A model generated the notes under the pieces. The model saw nothing but the letters and a program-made list of their open reading frames with translations. It did no database searches and had not been told where the DNA came from. A DNA stretch of 64,000 nucleotides from Tous-C4FEB sp044356555 (GTDB lineage: Bacteria > Verrucomicrobiota > Verrucomicrobiia > Opitutales > Opitutaceae). The stretch is taken from assembly GCA_044356555.1 (NCBI GenBank), contig JBIKWB010000002.1:124001-188000 (forward strand). Direction: 5' to 3'. Below, in pieces: positions 26,798 to 35,440 of the stretch (its first letter is position 1; every line of letters starts with the position of its first letter). Both the position numbers and the translations under genes were made by a program.

Positions 26798-28360
26798 ATG
26801 AGCACCGCCGTCAAAATCTACGATACCACGTTGCGTGACGGTACGCAGGGTGAAGGCATCAGCTTCTCGGTCGCCGACAAGTTGCGCATTGCCGAGCGGC
26901 TCGACCAGTTCGGGGTGGACTACATAGAGGGCGGTTTTCCGGGCTCCAATCCGCGCGACATCACGTTTTTTGCCGAGGCAAAGCACTTGAAGTTAAAGCA
27001 CGCGCGGCTCGCGGCGTTTGGTTCGACCCGGCGCGCGGGTGCGAAGGCCGACGAAGATCCTCAATTGCGCACCCTTCTCGACAGCGGGATGCCGGTGATG
27101 ACGATCGTCGGGAAAACGTGGACGCTCCACGTCACGGAAATCCTGCGGACCACGCTCGAAGAAAACCTCGCGATGATCGAGGACTCGACCCGCTACCTCG
27201 TCGCGCAAGGCCGCGAGGTAATCTACGATGCGGAGCATTTTTTCGACGGCTATAAATCCGATCCGGAGTATGCGATCCGCACGCTGGCGGCGGCGGTGCG
27301 CGGCGGGGCGAGCAACCTTTCGCTTTGTGATACCAACGGCGGGACGCTCGTCGATGAGTTCAAGGCGATCGTGGGTCATGCGGTGCGTGAGTTCGGCGCG
27401 GAGAAGATCGGCGTGCATTGTCATAACGACAGCGGGCTCGGCGTGGCGCTGACGCTCGCGGGCGTGACCGCGGGCGCGACGCTCGTGCAAGGCACGGCAA
27501 ACGGCTATGGCGAGCGCGTGGGTAACGCCAACCTCACGACGGTGCTGGCCAATCTGTTTCTCAAGATGGACTGCACGGCGCGGTGCGCGGCGAATCTGGC
27601 GCAGCTGCGCGATCTTTCGCTCTTCTTCGACGAATTGGCGAATCTGCGGCCGGACCCGAAGGCGCCGTTCGTTGGGTTGTCGGCGTTCGCCCACAAAGGC
27701 GGGCTGCACGCCAACGCGGCGCAAAAAGTGGCGCGGAGTTACGAGCACATCGACCCGGCGTTGGTGGGCAATCGCACGCGGGTGTTGGTGTCGGACATGG
27801 CGGGACGGAGCAGTCTCGCGCTGAAGGCGAAGGAACTTGGGCTCGAACTCGACGAGAAGCGGCCGGAGATGAAGGCTTTGATCGAACAACTGAAGGAGCG
27901 GGAGTTTCGGGGCTACGAATACGAGGCGGCGGATGCGTCGTTCCGGTTGTTGATCTCGGCGGCGCTGGGCGAGCGAAAGACGTTTTTCGAAGTTGAGACC
28001 TACCGCGTCATCATGGAGCGGCACGGCGAGGAACTGTGGTCGGAGGCAACCGTGAAAGTGAAAGTCGGAGGTCAGTCGGTGCACACGGTGGCGGAGTGCA
28101 CCGGGCCGGTCGGGGCGCTGGACAAGGCGCTGCGGCTGGCGTTGGAGAAGACGTATCCGCAACTGCGTGAGTTGGTGTTACGGGACTACAAAGTGAGAAT
28201 TTTGGAGAGCGGAGCCGGGACGAACTCGCGCACGCGGGTGCTCATCGAGAGTGGCGACGGCAAAGCCGTCTGGGGGACGGTGGGCGTGAGCGACAATATC
28301 ATCGACGCCAGCTGGGAAGCCTTGCGCGACGCGGTGGAATACAAGCTGGCGCGCGGTTGA
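26798..28360 (+). CDS. cimA: (R)-citramalate synthase
   Basis: A 520-residue member of the LeuA-like family that condenses pyruvate and acetyl-CoA to citramalate, the threonine-independent route to 2-oxobutyrate for isoleucine. It begins VKIYDTTLRDGTQGEGISFSV (catalytic Arg and metal Asp) and contains IGVHCHNDSGLGVALTLAG (metal His pair), VQGTANGYGERVGNANL and AHKGGLHANA. The TQGEG variant, the YIEGGFPGSNPRD stretch and a long C-terminal regulatory domain (from about residue 400) point to the CimA/LeuA2-like type rather than LeuA, whose start reads DTTLRDGEQ. No leucine-type attenuator leader is seen in the 166-bp upstream gap. Confidence 0.9.
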   Translation: MSTAVKIYDTTLRDGTQGEGISFSVADKLRIAERLDQFGVDYIEGGFPGSNPRDITFFAEAKHLKLKHARLAAFGSTRRAGAKADEDPQLRTLLDSGMPVMTIVGKTWTLHVTEILRTTLEENLAMIEDSTRYLVAQGREVIYDAEHFFDGYKSDPEYAIRTLAAAVRGGASNLSLCDTNGGTLVDEFKAIVGHAVREFGAEKIGVHCHNDSGLGVALTLAGVTAGATLVQGTANGYGERVGNANLTTVLANLFLKMDCTARCAANLAQLRDLSLFFDELANLRPDPKAPFVGLSAFAHKGGLHANAAQKVARSYEHIDPALVGNRTRVLVSDMAGRSSLALKAKELGLELDEKRPEMKALIEQLKEREFRGYEYEAADASFRLLISAALGERKTFFEVETYRVIMERHGEELWSEATVKVKVGGQSVHTVAECTGPVGALDKALRLALEKTYPQLRELVLRDYKVRILESGAGTNSRTRVLIESGDGKAVWGTVGVSDNIIDASWEALRDAVEYKLARG

Positions 28361-28455
28361 GGGGGCGGGAACCTCCGCCGGGAGGCGTTCAAGATTGGTC
28401 GGAAAAATATCTTGAACTCCGCGGGGCGAGCCGAGACTTTGCACCCTCACTTTGG

Positions 28456-28541
28456 GGTAGGATACTCAAGTGGCCAACGAGGGGAGACTGTAAATCTCCT
28501 GGCTTACGCCTTCTCTGGTTCGAATCCAGATCCTACCACCA
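28456..28541 (+). tRNA. tRNA-Tyr (anticodon GTA), CCA encoded
   Basis: Class II tRNA with a long variable arm. Acceptor stem GGTAGGA (28456-28462) pairs with TCCTACC (28531-28537), followed by A and encoded CCA (28539-28541). Anticodon stem GGAGA/TCTCC (28483-28487, 28495-28499) closes the loop CTGTAAA with anticodon GTA at 28490-28492. T arm TCTGG-TTCGAAT-CCAGA is at 28514-28530. It lies between cimA and the convergent GntR-type gene. Confidence 0.97.
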
Positions 28542-28603
28542 CTTTCAGCCCCAAGCGGTTGCGCCGCTCTCGGCGACGCCGCGAAGAGAAGGAATGTCGG
28601 CCG

Positions 28604-29743
28604 TCAGGAAACGATGAGCGGATCGCCGCTTTCGGATGTAATGGGCATCGGCTTGTAGACCTTGACCGTTCCTTCGGCCATAAAGCGTGGGAAGATGAGG
28701 CTGGGTTCGGCCGAAAGGTGCCCGTGATTCGCCAGTTGTAGCATCAGGCGCGTCAGGCGGTGGGCGAAGGTTTCGCTCTCGATTCGATAATGCGAAATGA
28801 TGTTTTCGTAGTATTGATCATGGTCGCGGGCGATCAGGGAGGTGCGGTCGGGAACCTTGATCCCGCGTTTGAGGAGGTGGATCAGCACGAAAAACATGAA
28901 GCGCGGCTTGGCGACCAGCAGGGCGGTCGGCGGATGGCGTGAGCCGAACAAGTTGTCGAGCTTCGTGGCGAGATGGGCGGCCGTGCCGTTGTGGCGGACG
29001 ATCAGCGTTTCGGAGGGATCTTCGTCGGAGCGGGGTGCCGATCCCTCTTTGAACCCTTCCTCGCTTACCAAGTCGCCGGCGACGTTTGAATTGGGCACAA
29101 TGAAAGCGATGCGTTTGTGACCTTTGGCCCGCAAGGTTCCGGCCGCATGTCGGCAGACCGACCGATAGTCGACGTCCAGTGACGGCAGTTTCACCGTCGG
29201 ATGGCACGAGCCGAGCACCAGCGCCGGAATCGCATTCGCCGCAAACCACTCTTGCAACTCCTTGCCGAGGGAGAGCAGGACGCAGCACAGCACCCGGTTC
29301 TGCCGCAGAAATGCCTCGATTTTGCGCCGTTGGGTGGTGGCGCTGTTGGGCGGGCAAACCAAGACCTCGGTGGTGAAGCCCTGCTCCGCCAAATGCGACC
29401 GCATGTCGCTGATCCCGCGATAGGACGTGAGACTCATCTGGATGAGCGGTTGGTGGGAGACCAACACAATGAGCCGGGTTTGCGGTCGGACGGCCCCGGA
29501 CGCGGTCGGCTGCAAACGGTGGCGCTTGCCGTGGTGGATCTCGATCAGCCGCTCCTTGGCGAGCTGTCGGAGCGCGGTGCGGATAGTGGGCCGACTGACT
29601 TTGAACATCTCGCAAAGGCGCCGTTCGCTGGGCAGATATTCCTGCCAGACGTTGTTTTGAACCGCCTTCTGGATGGCGGTGGCGGTTTGGGCGGACAACG
29701 AGAGACGTCGCGGGATTTCGAGGGCTCCGGGTTGGGTGCTCAT
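28604..29743 (-). CDS. GntR-type transcriptional regulator with LacI-like effector domain
   Basis: A 379-residue regulator. The start at 29743 (ATG, MSTQPGALEIPRRLSL) is preferred over one 23 codons upstream. The N-terminal winged helix (about residues 13-72) is of the GntR class: LPSERRLCEMFKVSRPTIRTALRQLAKERLIEI. The rest (about 90-375) resembles periplasmic-binding-protein/LacI effector domains: RLIVLVSHQPLIQMSLTSYRGISD, LDVDYRSVCRHAAGTLRAKGHKRIAFI. Such GntR-LacI hybrids usually bind sugars. It is divergent from the sialidase cluster, separated by about 310 bp, and so is probably the regulator of that locus (inference from position). No specific operator was identified. Confidence 0.85.
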   Translation of the reverse strand: MSTQPGALEIPRRLSLSAQTATAIQKAVQNNVWQEYLPSERRLCEMFKVSRPTIRTALRQLAKERLIEIHHGKRHRLQPTASGAVRPQTRLIVLVSHQPLIQMSLTSYRGISDMRSHLAEQGFTTEVLVCPPNSATTQRRKIEAFLRQNRVLCCVLLSLGKELQEWFAANAIPALVLGSCHPTVKLPSLDVDYRSVCRHAAGTLRAKGHKRIAFIVPNSNVAGDLVSEEGFKEGSAPRSDEDPSETLIVRHNGTAAHLATKLDNLFGSRHPPTALLVAKPRFMFFVLIHLLKRGIKVPDRTSLIARDHDQYYENIISHYRIESETFAHRLTRLMLQLANHGHLSAEPSLIFPRFMAEGTVKVYKPMPITSESGDPLIVS

Positions 29744-30052
29744 TAGAGTCTGCCGGTATAGCGTGCGGTAGCATCGGGCTTTGGAAGCCCAATTTTGGAC
29801 CGACGAACGCATCTCTGTGCTCGTTCCGCTTTGGCCGGCAATGCCGACTCCGTTGAATCCTGACCTGAGCGAAGACCTGAACTCCTAGCCGCCGCTGGTG
29901 ACGGCCGCGGTGTGCTGGTTACGGCGGTGGACCGTCGGATATCGGTGGCATTTGATATGACCAGTCCGTCGCCGTTGTTTGCCGGCGAATTAGTCTGAAT
30001 AGAAGCAGTGTCTGTTCCAGTATCCTGGCTCTCCGGATTTTCCGCCCAATCT
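29744..30052. promoter_or_regulatory. Divergent control region between the GntR-type regulator and the sialidase cluster
   Basis: This 309-bp non-coding stretch separates the two divergent transcription units and must hold both promoters. An in-frame GTG at 30008 would extend the NanM-like protein by 15 residues but would put extra sequence before a normal signal peptide. I looked for GntR-like palindromes and found none convincing enough to list. Confidence 0.5.
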
Positions 30053-31129
30053 ATGTCGGTTCTGCTTCCTCCTTTGCTACGCTTGCTTGTTCCCTGTGGC
30101 ATGGTGCTCGCGCCGTTCTTTTTGGCCGCGAATGGCACCGCTTCTGAAGCGGACTGGACTCGCCAACCTGCTTATCCGCTCGCGCCCGGCATGGCGGGCA
30201 TCATCGCCGGTGCTCACGGTGGCGTGTTGATCGCGGCCGGCGGCGCGAATTTCCCGGACAAGATGCCGTGGGACGGCGGGAAGAAGATATACTACGACGA
30301 GATCTTCGTGATCACGCCGGGTGAAACGGCGTGGCGCTCGGCGGGCAAGTTGCCGGAGCGACGGGCTTACTCGGCGAGCGTCTCGATCGCGGACGGTGTG
30401 CTCGTAGTCGGCGGCGAAAATTCCGACGCCATTTTCCAAGACACCCTGATACTGCGTTGGGACGGTAAGGCGGTTGTGGTTGAGCGCGGGCCGGCTCTGC
30501 CCGCGCCGCGGACGAGTCAGGTCGCGGCGGTGCTCGACGGGAGCGTCTACGTGGCGGGCGGCTATGCGCCCGGAGCGGTGCGCATGAGCAGCGGAGATTT
30601 TTGGCGGCTTGATTTGGCGCAGCGCGCGGTGGGCTGGAAAAAACTGGCGACCTGGCCGGGGCCGACGCGGGCGCAGGGGACGATCGCGGCGCTCGACGGG
30701 GCGATCTATTTGATCAGCGGTTTGGAGATGACCGTCGACGCCGAGGGCAAGGCGAAGCCGACTTACCTTGGCGACGCCTATTGCTACCGCGCGGAAAAAT
30801 GGGAGCGGTTGCCCGACATGCCGTGGACAGCGATCGCGGCGCCTTTTCCCGCGCCGGTGTCGGCCAATCCCGGACGCGTCTGGGTGCTCGGTGGCGTCGA
30901 TAGCCGGATGGTGGGCAAGGTCCCGCGCGACACGCGGGTGCCGGACCACATGATGTATTTCGATGTCGCGGCGCACGCTTGGAAGACGGTGGAGGAGCGC
31001 TGGCCGGATCCGGTCGTGACGGCACCGACCGTGCAGATTGGCGGTGTGTGGTGGATTGTTTCGGGTGAAATCATGGCCGGGGTGCGCACGACGAGTGTGT
31101 GGTCGTGGAAACCGGGAGCGGTGAAATGA
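30053..31129 (+). CDS. Kelch-type beta-propeller, N-acetylneuraminate epimerase (NanM)-like
   Basis: A 358-residue secreted kelch-repeat propeller. The ATG at 30053 is followed by a hydrophobic signal peptide (LLPPLLRLLVPCGMVLAPFFL). Repeats with paired Gly and spaced Tyr/Trp are seen: IIAGAHGGVLIAAGGANFPDKMPW, SVSIADGVLVVGGENSD, AAVLDGSVYVAGGYAPG, IAALDGAIYLISGLE and RVWVLGGVDSR. GGANFPDKMPWDGGKKIYYDEIFV is characteristic of NanM and cyclically permuted mutarotases, which interconvert anomers of sialic acid. First gene of the co-directional sialidase cluster. It overlaps the following MFS gene by four bases (ATGA). The mutarotase role is strongly suggested; whether the sugar is sialic acid is inference. 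Confidence 0.82.
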   Translation: MSVLLPPLLRLLVPCGMVLAPFFLAANGTASEADWTRQPAYPLAPGMAGIIAGAHGGVLIAAGGANFPDKMPWDGGKKIYYDEIFVITPGETAWRSAGKLPERRAYSASVSIADGVLVVGGENSDAIFQDTLILRWDGKAVVVERGPALPAPRTSQVAAVLDGSVYVAGGYAPGAVRMSSGDFWRLDLAQRAVGWKKLATWPGPTRAQGTIAALDGAIYLISGLEMTVDAEGKAKPTYLGDAYCYRAEKWERLPDMPWTAIAAPFPAPVSANPGRVWVLGGVDSRMVGKVPRDTRVPDHMMYFDVAAHAWKTVEERWPDPVVTAPTVQIGGVWWIVSGEIMAGVRTTSVWSWKPGAVK

Positions 31130-32361
31130 GTGCGGTGGAAGTTACTCCGATGCGCGCGTGGATGACGGTCGCGCTTCTCTGGTTCGTCGGGTTTCTGAAC
31201 TACCTTGATCGCGTGATGATCACGACGATGCGGCAATCCATCGTGGATGTGATCCCGATGACTGATGCGCAGTTCGGTCTGCTGACGACGATTTTCCTGA
31301 TCGTTTATGGAGTGCTGAGTCCGTTTGCGGGTTATCTCGCGGATCGGTTCAACCGCAGTCACGTGATCGTTTTGAGCCTCGTCGCCTGGTCGGTGATCAC
31401 CTGGCTCACGGCGCACGCGACGACGTATGGCGAGTTGCTCGCGACGCGGGCGCTCATGGGCATCAGCGAGGCGTGTTACATCCCGGCGGCGCTGGCGTTG
31501 ATCGCGGATTACCACGGCGTCAAAACCCGCTCCTTGGCGAACGGCGTGCACTTGAGCGGCGTGATGGTGGGGGCGGGGATGGGCGGGGTTGGAGGCATGA
31601 TCGCCGAGAGTCACGGATGGGCGCAGGCGTTTGAGTGGTTCGGCCAACTCGGCGTAGTGCTCGCGATCGTGACGGCGATTTTTCTGCGTGATCAGCGCGT
31701 GTTGGCGGCGGGCAAGACGGCGACAACGCCCGCCGTGGAGAATGTGAAGCTGGGCGAGGCGCTCCGGAGTTTGTTTGGCAGCCGGGCCTTTCTGTTGGCG
31801 CTCGGTTACTGGGGCCTGCTTGGCATGAGTGTGTGGTCGGTCGTCGGGTGGATGCCGACTTATCTGAAGGAGCACTTTTCGCTCGGTCAGGGCGTCGCGG
31901 GAATTTCCGCGACGGGCTATTACCAAGGCGCATCGATCGTCGGCATTTTGTTCGGCGGTTGGCTGGCGGATCGCTGGAGCCGGACGCGACCGGATGCGCC
32001 CTTGCTCGTGCCGCTGATCGGATTGGGCGTGGCGGCGCCGGCCATATTGCTGGCCTCGAGCACGAATGTGCTGCCGCTCGCGCTCGGTGGGCTGATGGTG
32101 TTCGGCCTCACCAAGTCGTTTGCCGATGCCAACATGATGCCGATTCTCACGCTAGTCTCCGACAAGCGCTACCGCGCGACCGGCTACGGCGTGCTCAATC
32201 TTTGCGCGTGCGTCGTCGGCGGCATCACGATCTACGCGGGCGGGATGTTGCGGGACGCGAAGATCGACGTGAGCAATGTGTTTCACTTCGGCGCCGCGAG
32301 CATCGTGGTGTGCGCGGTGCTGCTCTATTTCGTGAAGCCGACAGGACTTTCAAAAAAATGA
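31126..32361 (+). CDS. MFS transporter, sugar-acid type
   Basis: A 411-residue, 12-helix major facilitator protein. The start at 31126 lies in the ATGA overlap with the NanM-like gene. The first helix ends NYLDRVMIT, and the A-motif-like loop GYLADRFNRSHVIV follows helix 2. The NYxDRxxI signature places it near the anion:cation symporters (ExuT/NanT-like), which carry sugar acids such as sialic acid or hexuronates. It is coupled in the same way (ATGA) to the sialidase-SGNH gene. It probably imports the sugar released by the enzymes of the cluster. Confidence 0.87.
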   Translation: MSAVEVTPMRAWMTVALLWFVGFLNYLDRVMITTMRQSIVDVIPMTDAQFGLLTTIFLIVYGVLSPFAGYLADRFNRSHVIVLSLVAWSVITWLTAHATTYGELLATRALMGISEACYIPAALALIADYHGVKTRSLANGVHLSGVMVGAGMGGVGGMIAESHGWAQAFEWFGQLGVVLAIVTAIFLRDQRVLAAGKTATTPAVENVKLGEALRSLFGSRAFLLALGYWGLLGMSVWSVVGWMPTYLKEHFSLGQGVAGISATGYYQGASIVGILFGGWLADRWSRTRPDAPLLVPLIGLGVAAPAILLASSTNVLPLALGGLMVFGLTKSFADANMMPILTLVSDKRYRATGYGVLNLCACVVGGITIYAGGMLRDAKIDVSNVFHFGAASIVVCAVLLYFVKPTGLSKK

Positions 32362-34130
32362 ATGCCCCGACTTCCGTAGTGCGCCTCGCCGGGCTGATCG
32401 GGTCGTTCCTCGTGGGACTGGCGACGCTCCTCGGGGCAGAGATCGAGCTGCAGGAAAAAGTGCGCGACCTCGGGGCGGCACCGCAGGGACCGTTTGTGCG
32501 GACCGGTGACGGCGCAATTTTGGGCGTCGACGAGCGGGGTGGCTTGATTTCCCGGGATGACGGCACGACCTGGATGCCGCGCCCGCTTTACGATTCGTCT
32601 ACTTACCGGTCGAGGCCCGAACGCGCGCTGTTGCGAACGAAAGAGGGCATCTTGCTCTATGCGTTTCTCAACGAGAACGAGAAGGTCTTCAAGTGGGACG
32701 ACAAGCAGGGCGGGCCGCTCGCAGGCTGTCGTTTGCCCATGTGTTTGTCCCGCAGCGAAGATGACGGGAAAACCTGGGCGGCCCCGGTTCTGTTGCAGGA
32801 GGGGTGGTGCGGGGCGGTGCGCCAGATGATCCAATTGCGGTCGGGGCGCATCGTCCTCGTATCGCAGGTGGCCAAGGCCAACCCCGGGCGCCATGTGACG
32901 GTCACTTATTTGTCCGACGATTTGGGCAAGACTTGGCGGGTGGGCGAGGTGATCGATCTGGGAACCGAGGGAAACTACGCGGGCAAAGTTGCCGGGCTGA
33001 CGGCCGCGACTCACGGCGGCGGAATCGAGGGCACGATTTTTGAAAAGCAGGCCGGCGGGGCAAAACTCCTGTTGCGGGTTCCGCACGGTTACCTGCACGA
33101 GCTGACTTCGAGCGATGGCACCCAATGGAAAGCGAGCATGCCTTCGACGATCGAGGCGAGCGATTCGCCGGCCATGGTGGTGCGGCTGGCGAGCGGGCGG
33201 TTGGCGTTGGCTTGGAACCGCTACCGCGACCCGGTCGCGCGGGAGGGACGCAGAGATGAACTCTCGATTGCCTTCTCGGAGAACGACGGCCTCACGTGGA
33301 CGATACCCCAAGTGATCGCGCGCAACCGCAAGGTCGACGGTGGGCGTGAGTCGCGGCGGTGGATCTCCTATCCCTACATCTTCGAGCCGACGCCGGGCCG
33401 GGTCTGGGTCTCCACGATGCAGGGCAACGTGCGGGTAGAGCTCAACGAATCTGATTTCATTACGCCGGTCGCGGCCCCGCTTGGCGGGCGATCTGTGCGC
33501 ATTTTGGCGCTGGGCGATTCCATCACACGGGGCGCCCGGCCGGGGGTGGGTCCAAACGTGGCGTTCCCCGCGCAGCTGGAAGCTGCGCTGCGCAACAAAG
33601 GCGTGCGGGCAAGCGTCCACGGGGTCGGCATCGGCAGTGAACGCACCGACTTGGCACTGGCGCGGCTGGAGCGGGACGTGCTTTCCCAGCGCCCCGATTT
33701 GGTCACGGTGATGTATGGTACCAACGACAGCCGAGTGGACCGAGGAAAACAGACATCGAGGCTCACCGCCGACGCCTTTGAATCGAACCTCAACGAGATG
33801 ATCGCCCGGCTGCGTGGGGCGAAGATTCAGGTGGTCCTGATGACCCCGCCCCGCTTCGCGGAGGAATTTCCCCGGGATGGCTTGGGCGATGAGTCCAACG
33901 TAAAACTTGCCCCGTTCACGGACCGAGTCCGCAAATTGGCCGCGCAAATGGGCGTCCCGCTGGTCGATCATTTCGGCGGTTGGACGGAACTGCAGCAGCG
34001 GGGGCAACGATTGCAGGAATGGACGACCGATGGTTGCCATCCAAACAGCGTTGGGCATAGCGATCTGGCCGATCGGGCAACGGCGGTGATCGCCCCGTTG
34101 GCTGCCGCAATTTCTTTATCTTCCCTATGA
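32358..34130 (+). CDS. Sialidase-like Asp-box protein fused to an SGNH/GDSL esterase
   Basis: A 590-residue secreted two-domain protein; the ATG at 32358 overlaps the MFS stop. After a signal-like segment (LIGSFLVGLATLLGAE) comes a six-bladed-propeller-like domain (about 30-375) with Asp boxes SRDDGTTW, SEDDGKTW, SDDLGKTW and SENDGLTW. From about residue 382 an SGNH hydrolase follows: block I ILALGDSITRG, block III YGTND, and block V TDGCHPN, giving Ser, Asn, Asp and His. This could combine glycosidase and O-deacetylase action on acetylated sialic acids. The FRIP motif of classic sialidases is not seen, so the glycan target is unproven. It overlaps the next gene by ATGA. Confidence 0.82.
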   Translation: MNAPTSVVRLAGLIGSFLVGLATLLGAEIELQEKVRDLGAAPQGPFVRTGDGAILGVDERGGLISRDDGTTWMPRPLYDSSTYRSRPERALLRTKEGILLYAFLNENEKVFKWDDKQGGPLAGCRLPMCLSRSEDDGKTWAAPVLLQEGWCGAVRQMIQLRSGRIVLVSQVAKANPGRHVTVTYLSDDLGKTWRVGEVIDLGTEGNYAGKVAGLTAATHGGGIEGTIFEKQAGGAKLLLRVPHGYLHELTSSDGTQWKASMPSTIEASDSPAMVVRLASGRLALAWNRYRDPVAREGRRDELSIAFSENDGLTWTIPQVIARNRKVDGGRESRRWISYPYIFEPTPGRVWVSTMQGNVRVELNESDFITPVAAPLGGRSVRILALGDSITRGARPGVGPNVAFPAQLEAALRNKGVRASVHGVGIGSERTDLALARLERDVLSQRPDLVTVMYGTNDSRVDRGKQTSRLTADAFESNLNEMIARLRGAKIQVVLMTPPRFAEEFPRDGLGDESNVKLAPFTDRVRKLAAQMGVPLVDHFGGWTELQQRGQRLQEWTTDGCHPNSVGHSDLADRATAVIAPLAAAISLSSL

Positions 34131-35299
34131 TCTCTACAAATCCCCTAAGGTGGCTTGGTGGTATGCTCGTGATAATTGGACTCGGCTGGTTGTCCCAGCC
34201 GGCGAGGGCGGCCGGATCGATGCCGGGTGCGACGGTGCTGGAGTTGGCGCCGGGGCCGGGCAATCCCCGGAACAGTGAGGGTGCTTTCCTCGATTTGAGC
34301 GACGGGCGAATCCTGTTTGTTTACAGTCGGTTTGTGGGCACGTCGCATTCCGATGCGGCCAAGGCGCGATTGGCGGCGCGCCGTTCCTCGGACGGTGGGG
34401 CGACGTGGTCCGAGGATACTTTGATTGAGACGCCGGAAGAGAACGACGTGATGAACGTGATGAGTGTCTCGCTCGTGCGTTTGGGAAACGGCGAAATCGG
34501 CCTGTTCTATCTGCTGCGCCGTAGCTGGCATGACATGCGGATGTGGTGTCGGCGTTCCGGCGATGAAGGCAACACCTGGGGCCCGGCCGTGCAGTGCATG
34601 CCCGTGGCCGGTTACTACGTGGTCAACAACGACCGCGTGGTGCGCTTGAAGTCGGGGCGGCTGGTGATTCCCGCCGCGCTCCACCGCAATTTTGCCGACC
34701 GGAACGAGGCCTCGGCCGTCGACTGGCGTGGAATCGCGGAGTTTTTCTTGTCCGACGACGACGGCCGCACGTGGCGCAAGGCCCGCGGCTATTGCACGCT
34801 GCCGGTGGTGCACACCAAGAGCGGGTTACAGGAACCGGGCCTCATCGAGCTCGGTAACGGGGTGCTTTGGGCGTGGGCGCGGACCGATCTGGGCCGCCAA
34901 TACGAATTTTTCTCCCACGACGGCGGAGAGACGTGGAGCGTCCCGGCGCCGTCCCGTTTCACGTCGCCCAACTCGCCGTTGTCCATGAAGCGGATGCCTG
35001 CGTCGGAGCGCCTGTTCGCGATTTGGAATCCGGGGCCGGCCTACGAGACCAGACCGCTGCAGCCCATTGGCGGCGACCGCACGCCGCTGGTGGCGGCGCT
35101 GGGCTCGACGCCGGACGGCCGATGGAGCCGGGCGGTCGTGATCGATGGGAAAGACGGCGTCGACGAAGGGTATAGTTACACGGCCATCCATTTTACGCCC
35201 GACGGGGTGCTTTTGGCCTACTGCGCCGGCGGCGCGGCGGACAAACACCGCCTCGCCAAGCTTCGCATCAAGAAGCTGCCTTTGTCCGATTTCAAATAG
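34127..35299 (+). CDS. Sialidase-family Asp-box protein
   Basis: A 390-residue secreted protein. The signal peptide (GGMLVIIGLGWLSQPARAAG) is followed by a single propeller domain with Asp boxes SSDGGATW, SGDEGNTW, SDDDGRTW and SHDGGETW. The early stretch NPRNSEGAFLDLSDGRILFVYSRF is typical of the exo-alpha-sialidase-annotated proteins of PVC bacteria; an arginine (NPRNSEG) sits where the substrate-binding Arg could be. True sialidase activity has not, to my knowledge, been shown for most of this group. It overlaps the previous gene by four bases. A 141-bp gap precedes the TonB receptor gene. Confidence 0.82.
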   Translation: MISTNPLRWLGGMLVIIGLGWLSQPARAAGSMPGATVLELAPGPGNPRNSEGAFLDLSDGRILFVYSRFVGTSHSDAAKARLAARRSSDGGATWSEDTLIETPEENDVMNVMSVSLVRLGNGEIGLFYLLRRSWHDMRMWCRRSGDEGNTWGPAVQCMPVAGYYVVNNDRVVRLKSGRLVIPAALHRNFADRNEASAVDWRGIAEFFLSDDDGRTWRKARGYCTLPVVHTKSGLQEPGLIELGNGVLWAWARTDLGRQYEFFSHDGGETWSVPAPSRFTSPNSPLSMKRMPASERLFAIWNPGPAYETRPLQPIGGDRTPLVAALGSTPDGRWSRAVVIDGKDGVDEGYSYTAIHFTPDGVLLAYCAGGAADKHRLAKLRIKKLPLSDFK

Positions 35300-35440
35300 A
35301 CCGCTATCCCGGGATCACGCGCCGTGGTCACAAAGTATTACCTGTCAAATCACCTCGGATGGGCCGGGGCGAAAAGCAGGATTCCGGCAGCGCGGAGCCG
35401 GCGATCCGGCCTTCTGACGTCCAACCTAGAATTTTGCCTT

